The position numbers and the translations under genes were made by a program. The notes below the pieces were generated by a model that did no database searches, had not been told where the DNA came from, and was given only the letters and a program-made list of their open reading frames with translations. Source: Nitrogeniibacter aestuarii (GTDB taxonomy: Bacteria > Pseudomonadota > Gammaproteobacteria > Burkholderiales > Rhodocyclaceae). Taken from it: a DNA stretch of 64,000 nucleotides. The stretch spans positions 1,302,001 to 1,366,000 of the forward strand of contig NZ_CP071321.1 of the NCBI RefSeq assembly GCF_017309585.1, read 5' to 3'. Of the stretch, positions 1-7,592 are shown piece after piece; positions within the stretch are counted from its first letter, which is position 1; the number at the start of each line of letters is the position of its first letter.

Positions 1-2
1 CC

Positions 3-941
3 CCCATCCTGCGCGACTCGATCGTGATCCCGACCACGGGCAACATCACCTCAGGGACGCTGGGTGCCGGGTCTGGCCTGGGCGCCGACGGTGGCTACAT
101 GGAAACGCTGACCATCGACGGGGTGGAATATGCCTACGACGGCAGCGTGACCGGTACCTCGGCGGGCGACTACAACGGCACGACCCATGTGTGGTCGATC
201 CAGACCGTCGATGGCGGCAAGTTCGAGGTCGATATGGACACGGGCGACTACGACTACACGCCGTCGGCCGCCTCGGGCGTGGCTTACAGTGAAGACATTG
301 CCTACACCCTGGTCGATCACGATGGCGACCGGGCCTCGTCGATACTGACCATTGATGTGCAGCCACCCGTAGTGGTCGATCTGGCGACCGAGTCAGGCGC
401 CAATACCGGCACCACATACACCGGCGGTGACGCGTCCGAGAAGATCATCGGCACCGATGGAAACGACGTCATCCACGGGGGCGATGGCGATGACATCATT
501 CGTGGTGGCGCAGGCAACGACCTGATCGGCGGCGACGGCGGCGACGACGTGCTGTCCGGTGGCCTTGGCGCCGATGTCTTCGAGTGGACGCTTGGTGATG
601 CCGGTACCAGCGGCGCACCGACGGTCGATCAAATCACCGATTTCGACTCGAGCTCGGTGGCCGCGGGCGGCGATGCCCTCGATCTGCGCGATCTGCTTCA
701 GGGCGAATTGCATGCCGGGAACGATGCCGGCAATCTGTCGGATTTCCTGCACTTCGAGCAGAGCAATGGCAACACCATCGTCCACGTGAGCAGCAATGGC
801 GGGTTCTCGGGCGGTTACGCCGCCGGGCAGGAGGATGCCACCATCGTGCTCAACAACGTCGATCTGTTCGCCGGCGGTCTGTCCAATGACCAGCAAGTGA
901 TTTCCGATCTGCTGTCCAAGGGCAAGCTGATTACCGACTGA
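3..941 (+). CDS. Large RTX/LapA-like surface adhesin, C-terminal end (5' truncated by window)
   Basis: The frame is open from base 3, so only the last 313 codons of a larger gene are present. The first visible stretch, to about residue 120, resembles a VCBS/T1SS-143-type extracellular repeat (ending near YTLVDHDGDRASSILTIDV). It is followed by about four calcium-binding RTX nonapeptides of the GGxGxDxIx type (GGDGDDIIRGGAGNDLIGG). The last ~120 residues look like the C-terminal secretion target of type I-exported adhesins (LSGGLGADVFEW, DQITDF). LapD/LapG-type regulators and a TolC-like protein follow nearby, so a cell-surface biofilm adhesin is inferred. The N-terminal LapG cleavage and retention module lies outside the window. 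The type I ABC transporter and membrane-fusion genes are not seen here. Confidence 0.85.
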   Translation, partial: PILRDSIVIPTTGNITSGTLGAGSGLGADGGYMETLTIDGVEYAYDGSVTGTSAGDYNGTTHVWSIQTVDGGKFEVDMDTGDYDYTPSAASGVAYSEDIAYTLVDHDGDRASSILTIDVQPPVVVDLATESGANTGTTYTGGDASEKIIGTDGNDVIHGGDGDDIIRGGAGNDLIGGDGGDDVLSGGLGADVFEWTLGDAGTSGAPTVDQITDFDSSSVAAGGDALDLRDLLQGELHAGNDAGNLSDFLHFEQSNGNTIVHVSSNGGFSGGYAAGQEDATIVLNNVDLFAGGLSNDQQVISDLLSKGKLITD

Positions 942-947
942 TCTGAG

Positions 948-970
948 GGGCCGCCCCAAGCGGGCGGCCC
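948..970 (+). promoter_or_regulatory. GC-rich hairpin after the adhesin gene, no U-tract
   Basis: Nine perfect base pairs (GGGCCGCCC / GGGCGGCCC) surround a CAAGC loop, starting 7 bases after the adhesin stop codon. No run of T follows, so it is not a standard intrinsic terminator. It could protect the mRNA 3' end or reduce read-through into the small gene at 988. Confidence 0.5.
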
Positions 971-987
971 GCACTCCGGAGAACGAC

Positions 988-1308
988 ATGGTGTATGTCA
1001 AACGCGATGCTCAAGGGCAACTGATCTCCGTCAGCCTCCAGGCCGATGCCGAGCACACGGAACAGGCCGATACATCGGACCCGACCGTGGCCGCCTTTGC
1101 CCACGGCTTGCTGGGAGAGACCGCCCTGGTCGATTCCGACCTGCGGCTGGTGCGGGTGCTTGAAGACGTGATTGATCTGCTCATCAGCCGCGATGTGATC
1201 CGCTTTACCGATTTGCCCCCGCCCGCTCAGGCCAAGCTCATGGAGCGTCGCTCCATGCGTCAGAGTCGGGGCTCGCTCGACTTGCTCGGTGACGACGAAA
1301 CGGTCTGA
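988..1308 (+). CDS. Small conserved protein of unknown function, downstream of the adhesin
   Basis: This encodes 106 residues with no signal peptide or membrane segment, so it is probably cytoplasmic. The start ATG is preceded by CCGGAGAACGAC, a good ribosome site. The recognisable part is a central block, RVLEDVIDLLISRDVIRFTDLP, followed by a charged helix (AKLMERRSMRQ). From memory, similar short proteins in pseudomonads sometimes carry the label 'tryptophan synthase beta-like'; nothing here resembles that enzyme's catalytic site. It lies 46 bases downstream of the adhesin gene on the same strand and ends at a strong terminator, so it is probably its transcriptional partner. Its function is unknown. 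Confidence 0.7.
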   Translation: MVYVKRDAQGQLISVSLQADAEHTEQADTSDPTVAAFAHGLLGETALVDSDLRLVRVLEDVIDLLISRDVIRFTDLPPPAQAKLMERRSMRQSRGSLDLLGDDETV

Positions 1309-1310
1309 GC

Positions 1311-1344
1311 ATGAATAAAGGCGCCCGCGGGCGCCTTTATTCAT
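1311..1344. terminator. Bidirectional terminator, perfect 34-bp palindrome
   Basis: The 34 bases from ATGAATAAAGGCGCCCG to its exact reverse complement form a perfect palindrome with no unpaired centre. GC-rich core arms are flanked by A-rich and T-rich ends, so it can act on both strands. It sits between the convergent 106-residue gene (stop at 1308) and the lapD-like gene (stop at 1356). Confidence 0.85.
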
Positions 1345-1355
1345 GGGCGGTTGAA

Positions 1356-3302
1356 TCAGCGAACGCCGGGCCCGGTCATGGCATCGAAGCCCAGCTCGGT
1401 CAGCAAGCTCTTTTCCTCCGGGCGACTGACGCCCTCGGCAATCACCTGCATGCCCATGGTGTGACCGATGGAGACCAGTCCGCGCAGGAAGGTCTGGTTG
1501 CCCGGATGGTGGTCGATTTCACGCACGACGCTGGCGCTGATCTTCAGATAGTCGAGGCCCACATCATGGAGCTCCCCGATCCGGCAGACCTGCTGGCTCA
1601 CATGCTCGAGGCCAATCCGGCAGCCCAGGGGTTTGAGCGCACCGCACAGGCGGCGGAAGGCTTCGGCATGACGGAAGGCGGCATTCTCGGGTAGATCGAT
1701 CCATAGTCTGCGCGCCGAATCGGGTTGTGCCTTGAGCTTGTCGAGCAGACGAATGACGGTGCCCGGATGGCACATGGACTCCACCGACAGATTGATACAG
1801 ACGTCGATTTCGGCCGATTCGGCCAGACTCAGCGCTTTATCGACCACCAGCTCGTCGATCTGAGGCAACAGGCCGCAACGGGTCGCCCAGGGAATGACAT
1901 CGCCTGCGGTCAGGACGCTGGTGTTGTCGGGATGGTGCATGCGCATCGGCAATTCGTGGTGCAGCAATCCGCCGTCGCTGCGCATGACCGGGAACTGAAC
2001 CAGACTGAATCGGCCGAGTGCCAGCGCTTCGCTGATCAGGCCACGCCAGCTCGACAGATCCGTGGCGGGTCGGATCGTGGTGTCTACGCGCTCGATGTGC
2101 GGTGTCTGCCCGTCATTTTCTTTCGAGCGGTTAAGCGCCACATCGGCGTGGGCCAGCAGTTGCGGCAGCGGCGCGCCGCGACGATAGCAGGCGATGCCCA
2201 CCGGCAGAACGGCGTGTTCGACCGGCAGGCTTGAGCGCACGCTGACATCGAGTTGTTCCGAGATGCGCAGACCGAGTGCCTCGGGATCCGGCTCGTCGGG
2301 GCTCAAGAGCGCGAAGTCGGTGCCATTGAGTCGGCCCAGAATCATCTGACCATCGTCGCCTGCAACGCGCTCAAGCGCATTGGAAAGCTTGCGCAGCACC
2401 TCGTCGGCCGTCTTGCGACCCAGGGCCTCGTTGATCTGGATGAGATGTTCAACACGCACGATCGCCAACGCACCTTCGGCCGGGGCGTCGTCGTTGTCCA
2501 GCGTGGCGGACACCTGCGCCATGAAATGTTCGCGATTGGACAGGCCGCTGACCGCGTCGTGCTGTGCCTGCCGGCGCAATTGGTCCAGACGCGCCGACTC
2601 TCCGTCGAGAATGGCGCGGACCCGTTCGCTCAGGATGTTCATGGCATTGACCACGGCGGCGAACTCCGGCGTCGAAGGCGCGGGGCTCGAAATGAAGCGA
2701 CGCTCGCCAATCGCCTCCGCCTGTTCGACAACGATATCGAGCGGTTTCAGCATCCAGCGCAGGACCAGACTGCCGAGGGCGCAGACAACGAGCGCGCCGA
2801 TGGCGAAGCTGCCCAATAAATTCGTGGAGCCGCGCCACAGGCTCTCGTAAGCAAAACCGGTGTCGCTGCGCACCGTCAAAGTACCGAAGGCCTGCCAGCC
2901 ATCGTTGATGAAGGCGACGCCGGCATCCGGGTGGAGTGTGACCATGTGCTTGAACCACGCTGGCACGGTTTGAAGATCGTCACGGATGCCCAGTTGGCGT
3001 TTGCCTTCGGCATCGCTCGTTGAGCGTTCCAGAATGACCTTCTCGCCCGTCGGGTCGGTCAAGCGGATCAGATCGTAATGCGCGTTGTCGAACTGTGCGG
3101 CCACCAGCAGTTCAACGGTGGCCGCGTCTTTCGGCATTTGGGTCATGGCCAGTGCCAGCACGTTCGCGTTGTCGCGGTTCTTGAAGCTCAGTTCCTGCTC
3201 CAGATAATTGCGTGCAGACAAGGTGCTGATCACGAAGCTGCAGCCGAAGGCCGCGAGCATGAGCACTAGAGTGGCGAGCCAGAGTTGTTTGATCAGGGAC
3301 AT
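1356..3302 (-). CDS. lapD: LapD-like c-di-GMP receptor (degenerate GGDEF-EAL membrane protein)
   Basis: This is an inner-membrane c-di-GMP effector of 648 residues. The order is TM1 (~8-28), a periplasmic LapD/MoxY-type sensor (~30-160), TM2 (~165-185), HAMP, GGDEF and EAL domains. Both catalytic signatures are lost: the GGDEF position reads NGTDF (326-330) and the EAL position reads ELP (~451), so it should bind rather than make or cleave c-di-GMP. In characterised systems LapD with c-di-GMP sequesters the protease LapG and keeps the adhesin on the surface. Start: ATG at 3302 has AGAGGA about 8 bases upstream; a longer frame from 3341 would overlap lapG. It follows lapG by 28 bases and is probably cotranscribed with it. 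Confidence 0.88.
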   Translation of the reverse strand: MSLIKQLWLATLVLMLAAFGCSFVISTLSARNYLEQELSFKNRDNANVLALAMTQMPKDAATVELLVAAQFDNAHYDLIRLTDPTGEKVILERSTSDAEGKRQLGIRDDLQTVPAWFKHMVTLHPDAGVAFINDGWQAFGTLTVRSDTGFAYESLWRGSTNLLGSFAIGALVVCALGSLVLRWMLKPLDIVVEQAEAIGERRFISSPAPSTPEFAAVVNAMNILSERVRAILDGESARLDQLRRQAQHDAVSGLSNREHFMAQVSATLDNDDAPAEGALAIVRVEHLIQINEALGRKTADEVLRKLSNALERVAGDDGQMILGRLNGTDFALLSPDEPDPEALGLRISEQLDVSVRSSLPVEHAVLPVGIACYRRGAPLPQLLAHADVALNRSKENDGQTPHIERVDTTIRPATDLSSWRGLISEALALGRFSLVQFPVMRSDGGLLHHELPMRMHHPDNTSVLTAGDVIPWATRCGLLPQIDELVVDKALSLAESAEIDVCINLSVESMCHPGTVIRLLDKLKAQPDSARRLWIDLPENAAFRHAEAFRRLCGALKPLGCRIGLEHVSQQVCRIGELHDVGLDYLKISASVVREIDHHPGNQTFLRGLVSIGHTMGMQVIAEGVSRPEEKSLLTELGFDAMTGPGVR

Positions 3303-3330
3303 GCGAGCGTCCTCTCGTTGTCGTGTGGTG

Positions 3331-4035
3331 TCATGGTTCAAACCCTTCCTCGGTCAGTCGTGCGACCAGATCGCGCCAGCGTGACAGGCGCTCTGTGGAA
3401 CTGGCGCTCGGTCGGCTTGCGCCCTGGACCCAGAGGCCGCTGCTGTTGAAACTGAAGATCGGCGACAGGTCGGTACGACGCGATGCGGGTTGAATGTCTC
3501 CGAGCAGATTATCCAGTACAAGTGGTTCTGCGGTCGGCGTTTCGTAATATCCCAGCACCATATGGGCCTGAGTCAGAGAACTGTTGGGCCCGCCGATGCG
3601 CGCCCGGACATAGATGAGGCGTAGCTTGCTGTCAGGGATGCCCAGCAGCCTCAGGGAAAGGTATTTGGCGATCACGAAGTCCTCGCAATCACCCGCACCT
3701 TTGGAGAATGTTTCAAGCGGCGTTGCCCAGTAGTCTTTCGAGCGCCAGACAACCGGATCGTCACTGAACTGGATGTTGCGATTGAAAAACTGGTTGATGT
3801 CGCGCAACTGATCGCGCTCGGACTGCTCGTTCGCCGTATTCAGAGCACTGCGCCACTGGCGAACACGCTCGGCGACGGTGTCGCCGTAGCGGGAGAGGGC
3901 GGTGGCTTCGACACGATCCAGGGTGGAGTTCGCGGAAGAAACCAGTGCAATGAAGAAAACGCCGGCTGCAAATAAACGCCGGCGTAGTGCTCGCCAAAAG
4001 AAGTCAGGATGACATCGTGATGACGAAGAAATCAC
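3331..4035 (-). CDS. lapG: LapG-like periplasmic cysteine protease (adhesin release)
   Basis: This encodes 234 residues with a basic start and a hydrophobic export segment (LFAAGVFFIALVSSANS, ~21-37), followed by a bacterial transglutaminase-like cysteine protease domain. The triad is visible as Cys117 in GAGDCEDF, His158 in QAHMVLGYY and Asp175 in PLVLDNL. The acidic residues flanking the cysteine (DCED) match the calcium-binding site known in LapG. In the known pathway LapG cuts a LapA-type adhesin near its N terminus when c-di-GMP falls. The start is a GTG at 4035 without a clear ribosome site; no other in-frame start precedes the signal peptide. Confidence 0.88.
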   Translation of the reverse strand: MISSSSRCHPDFFWRALRRRLFAAGVFFIALVSSANSTLDRVEATALSRYGDTVAERVRQWRSALNTANEQSERDQLRDINQFFNRNIQFSDDPVVWRSKDYWATPLETFSKGAGDCEDFVIAKYLSLRLLGIPDSKLRLIYVRARIGGPNSSLTQAHMVLGYYETPTAEPLVLDNLLGDIQPASRRTDLSPIFSFNSSGLWVQGASRPSASSTERLSRWRDLVARLTEEGFEP

Positions 4036-4264
4036 GATGCTTATGACAAGGCGTCACAAGACGCCGTTTTCGTGCTGTGCAAAAAGGGATACCCTTCCTG
4101 CGGCGCGTTACCGACTGAGCTTGCGATTTGGTTAAAAATGCCAAATTCCTTACATTCTTTCGCAATCTTGGTGGTTATCATGATTTTGGTCGATTCGGGT
4201 GATCTTCTCGCCGGGTCTGCGCCACAGATATGAATAACGGATCAACTGGTCAGAAATTGAGTTC
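4036..4264. promoter_or_regulatory. Divergent control region between lapG and the TolC-like gene
   Basis: This 229-base stretch is more AT-rich than its neighbours. It holds a short hairpin AAGGG-ATA-CCCTT (4084-4096) and, toward the TolC-like gene, a weak promoter-like pair TTGGTT (4128-4133) and TTACAT (4150-4155) with a 16-base spacer. It must carry the promoters for both operons. The exact promoter positions are guesses. Confidence 0.4.
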
Positions 4265-6061
4265 ATGAGAAAAATTGCCCGAGTCGTGACTGTCGCACTG
4301 GCCGTTGTTGCCGCATCAGCGCCGACCTTCGCCGAGCCCGCCGCCAATCTTCGTGAGGCCATCCAGAAAGCCGTTGTGTCGAATCCTGAAGTGCAGGCTG
4401 CATGGCATGCTTACCTGGCGGCCGAGCAGGAGCGCAATGTGGCCGAAGGCGGCTACTACCCCCGTGTGGACCTGACTGCAGGCATTGGCCGGGAGCGTCA
4501 GACCGATCCGGGCCAGGCCGACCGTAACTACAGCCGCCGCGGCGCGACACTTTCGCTGAACCAGATGGTCTATGACGGCTTTGCGACGCAAAGCGAGGTC
4601 TCGCGTCTCGATCACGCCAAACTGACCCGCTATTTCGAACTGCTCGATGCATCCGAGCAGACGGCGCTCGAAACCGCGCGTGCCTACGCCGACGTCCAGC
4701 GATATCGTGAGCTGGTCACGCTGGCGCGGGAAAACTACGATCAGCACAAGAGCGTGTTCGATCAGATCGAAGAGCGGGTGAGAGCCGGCGTCGGTCGCCG
4801 CGTGGATTTCGAGCAGGCCGCCGGGCGTCTGGCGCTGGCCGAGTCCAACCTGCTGACCGAAGCCTCCAATCTGCATGACGTGAGTGCCCGCTACCTGCGC
4901 GTCGTCGGTGAGCTGCCCGCAGACACCCTGGCGCCACTGGACAGGCTCACCAGCAACATCCCTGCAGACGTGGCCGAGGCGCTGCGCCTGGCTTACACCG
5001 CCAACCCGGCCTTTCAGGCCGCGATCGAGAACATGAGAGCCGCCCGCGAAGAGGCGCGCGGCAAGAAATCCGCGTTCCATCCGACCGTGGATCTGCGCGC
5101 GCGTCAGGGAGTGGACTGGAATACCGATGGCGCGGCAGGGCGTCATTCCGATCGCGTGATCGAGCTGGTGCTGAATTACAACCTGTTCAACGGCGGCTCG
5201 GATCGTGCCACCGTCAATCAGTTTGCCGAGCGGCTGAATCTGGCCAAGGACCTCCGTGACAAGTCGTGCCGCGACATGCGCCAGACACTGTCGATTGCCT
5301 ACAACGACGTGGGCCGGATTGCCGAGCAACTCACCTACCTGAACCAGCATCAACTGTCGATCGGCAAGGCTCGCGAGGCCTACCGTCGTCAGTTCGACAT
5401 CGGCCAGCGGACGCTGCTCGATTTGTTGGACACTGAAAACGAATACTTCCAGGCGCGTCGCGCTTACGTGAACGCTGCCTTCGACGAGGTGACGGCGCAT
5501 GCGCGGGCGCTGGCCGGCATGGGCAAACTGCTCACCTCGGTGGAGGTGGCGCGCGAAGACCTGCCGGCCCTCAGTGACATCAGTGACGAGCGCGAAGCGG
5601 TCGATCCGGGCGCGGCCTGTCCTGTCCTGGCACCGGCACCCAGCGCAGTACTCAAGACCACGATGGCCGCGGTCAAGGCTGAGCCCGTGACCACCGAGAC
5701 GCCGGCAGCCGCCGTGGATGGCACCGTGGTTGCCTTGCAGACGGCCACCTCGAACTGGGCCAAGGCGTGGGAAAGCAAGGACTATCCGCGTTACCGCGAC
5801 TTCTATGGCGAAGCCTTCCGTCCCGAGGGGGGTGAGTCGCTCGCGGCCTGGGAACGCGTGCGCCAGCAACGCCTGGGTAAAGCCGGGCCGATCAGCATCG
5901 AAGTGGCGGATGTTCAGGTGCAGAAACTGGGCGCTGATACTGCGGCGACAGTGTTCCGTCAGACATATCGCTCCAATGACTATCAGGATGTGGTGACCAA
6001 GCGTCTGGAATGGGTGCGTACCGGTGGTCGTTGGCAGATCGTGAGGGAAGTGGCGCAATAA
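4265..6061 (+). CDS. TolC-family outer-membrane efflux protein with C-terminal NTF2-like extension
   Basis: This encodes 598 residues, longer than the usual 430-480 of the family. A signal peptide (MRKIARVVTVALAVVAASAPTFA) leads into the duplicated TolC/OEP repeats to about residue 430 (NEYFQARRAYVNAAFDEVTAHARALAGMGKLL split around ~395-425). A Pro/Ala-rich linker follows (~450-480). The last ~115 residues resemble an NTF2-like/Cds6-type domain (WAKAWESKDYPRYRDFYGEAF, ending RTGGRWQIVREV). Divergent from lapG-lapD, it is the likely LapE-type outer-membrane channel of the adhesin secretion system. A terminator follows. Confidence 0.85.
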   Translation: MRKIARVVTVALAVVAASAPTFAEPAANLREAIQKAVVSNPEVQAAWHAYLAAEQERNVAEGGYYPRVDLTAGIGRERQTDPGQADRNYSRRGATLSLNQMVYDGFATQSEVSRLDHAKLTRYFELLDASEQTALETARAYADVQRYRELVTLARENYDQHKSVFDQIEERVRAGVGRRVDFEQAAGRLALAESNLLTEASNLHDVSARYLRVVGELPADTLAPLDRLTSNIPADVAEALRLAYTANPAFQAAIENMRAAREEARGKKSAFHPTVDLRARQGVDWNTDGAAGRHSDRVIELVLNYNLFNGGSDRATVNQFAERLNLAKDLRDKSCRDMRQTLSIAYNDVGRIAEQLTYLNQHQLSIGKAREAYRRQFDIGQRTLLDLLDTENEYFQARRAYVNAAFDEVTAHARALAGMGKLLTSVEVAREDLPALSDISDEREAVDPGAACPVLAPAPSAVLKTTMAAVKAEPVTTETPAAAVDGTVVALQTATSNWAKAWESKDYPRYRDFYGEAFRPEGGESLAAWERVRQQRLGKAGPISIEVADVQVQKLGADTAATVFRQTYRSNDYQDVVTKRLEWVRTGGRWQIVREVAQ

Positions 6062-6087
6062 GCCGGACCGCGTTCAAATCGACACAT

Positions 6088-6118
6088 GAAATTCGGGCCT
6101 TCGGGCCCGTTTTCATTT
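6088..6118 (+). terminator. Intrinsic terminator after the TolC-like gene
   Basis: CGGGCC-TTCG-GGCCCG forms a GC stem closed by a UUCG tetraloop, flanked by GAAA and TTTTC, and followed by TTTCATTT. It starts about 30 bases after the stop codon. Confidence 0.85.
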
Positions 6119-6194
6119 CAGATACCGCTGTTGGGGAACGATCGAGTGCCGATCCGGTTCGAATTGATACTCAGGACTATCAAGGAGACCAGTC

Positions 6195-7592
6195 ATGGCG
6201 GACTCGCGAACCGAATACGACTCGCTGGGGGCTGTCGAGGTGCCACGCGAGGCGCTGTGGGGGGCGCAGACCGAGCGGGCGCGACACCATTTCGATATTG
6301 GTGACCAGCGCATGCCCATGGCAGTCATGCATGCCCTGGCGCGGGTGAAGGCTGCGGCGGCCCAGACCAATGCGGCATTCGGGCGACTCGACGAGCGCAC
6401 TGCGGATGCGATTGTCGAGGCGGCGCAGGAAGTGCTCGACCTGCGACATGAACACCAGTTTCCGCTCGCCGTCTGGCAGACGGGCTCAGGCACGCAGTCG
6501 CACATGAACATGAATGAGGTGCTCGCCAATCGTGCGTCGGAACTGCTCGGTGGCGAGCGGGGGGCGTCGCGCCAGGTGCATCCGAACGATCAGGTCAATC
6601 TCGGGCAGTCGTCCAATGACGTTTTCCCGACGGCCATGCATGTTGCCGCGGCGATGGAGGTTCGTGAGGCACTGTTGCCTGCCGCCCGGCAATTGACGCT
6701 GGCGCTGTCAGCGAAAGCCTCTGCTTTTGCCGGTATCGTCAAGATCGGCCGTACCCATCTTCAGGACGCCACGCCGCTGACCCTGGGGCAGGAGTTTTCC
6801 GGTTACGTGGCCCAGCTCAACCTGGCGGTGGGGGCCGTCGAGTCTGCCATGCCGGCCGTTCTGTCCCTGGCGATCGGCGGAACGGCCGTCGGTACCGGGT
6901 TGAATACGGTGGAAGGTTTCGGTGAGGCGGTGGCCGATCGGCTGGCCAAGGCCACCGGTCTCGAATTCGTCGCAGCGCCCAACCGGTTTGCTGCGCTTGC
7001 TGGACATGAAGCCCTGGTGACACTGCATGGCGCGCTCAAGACCCTGGCTACCACGCTTAACAAGATTGCCAATGACGTGCGCTGGCTCGCCAGTGGTCCG
7101 CGTTGCGGCATTGGGGAACTGAGCCTGCCCGCCAATGAGCCGGGCAGCTCGATCATGCCGGGCAAGGTCAATCCCACCCAGTGTGAGGCCATGACCATGA
7201 TCTGCGCTCGGGTCATGGGCAACGACGTGACGGTAGGCATCGCGGGCGCGAGCGGCAATTTCGAACTCAACGTGTTCAAGCCTGTGATCGCTCACGCAGT
7301 GATTGAGTCGATCCGCCTCCTTGCCGACGGAATGCGCAGTTTCACGGTGCATTGTGTCGAAGGAATCGAAGCCAACACCGGGCGTATCGAGTCGTTGATG
7401 GAACAGTCGCTCATGCTGGTGACGGCGCTGACGCCACGCATTGGTTATGACGCGGCCGCCGCCATTGCCAAGCAAGCCCATGCTGAGGGCCTGAGCTTGC
7501 GCGAGGCGGCGGTGGCCAGCGGTCAGGTCAGTGAAACCGATTACGATGCCTGGGTTGATCCTTCGGCCATGGTGGCGCCCACGTCGAGGTAG
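6195..7592 (+). CDS. fumC: Class II fumarate hydratase
   Basis: This 465-residue enzyme of the fumarase/aspartase superfamily interconverts fumarate and malate in the TCA cycle in the cytoplasm. Visible signatures are GSGTQSHMNMNEV (~97-109), HPNDQVNLGQSSND (~130-143), GRTHLQDATP (~179) and the superfamily loop GSSIMPGKVNPTQCE (~317). The GTQSHMNMNEV form and HPND favour class II fumarase over aspartase. AAGGAG lies 8 bases before the ATG. The 3' end overlaps the convergent U32-family gene by 52 bases, which is unusual. Confidence 0.95.
   Translation: MADSRTEYDSLGAVEVPREALWGAQTERARHHFDIGDQRMPMAVMHALARVKAAAAQTNAAFGRLDERTADAIVEAAQEVLDLRHEHQFPLAVWQTGSGTQSHMNMNEVLANRASELLGGERGASRQVHPNDQVNLGQSSNDVFPTAMHVAAAMEVREALLPAARQLTLALSAKASAFAGIVKIGRTHLQDATPLTLGQEFSGYVAQLNLAVGAVESAMPAVLSLAIGGTAVGTGLNTVEGFGEAVADRLAKATGLEFVAAPNRFAALAGHEALVTLHGALKTLATTLNKIANDVRWLASGPRCGIGELSLPANEPGSSIMPGKVNPTQCEAMTMICARVMGNDVTVGIAGASGNFELNVFKPVIAHAVIESIRLLADGMRSFTVHCVEGIEANTGRIESLMEQSLMLVTALTPRIGYDAAAAIAKQAHAEGLSLREAAVASGQVSETDYDAWVDPSAMVAPTSR

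Noticed and set aside
4316..6058. 580-codon antisense frame across the TolC-like gene
   Set aside because: Shadow of the plus-strand gene, which has signal peptide, OEP repeats and a terminator.
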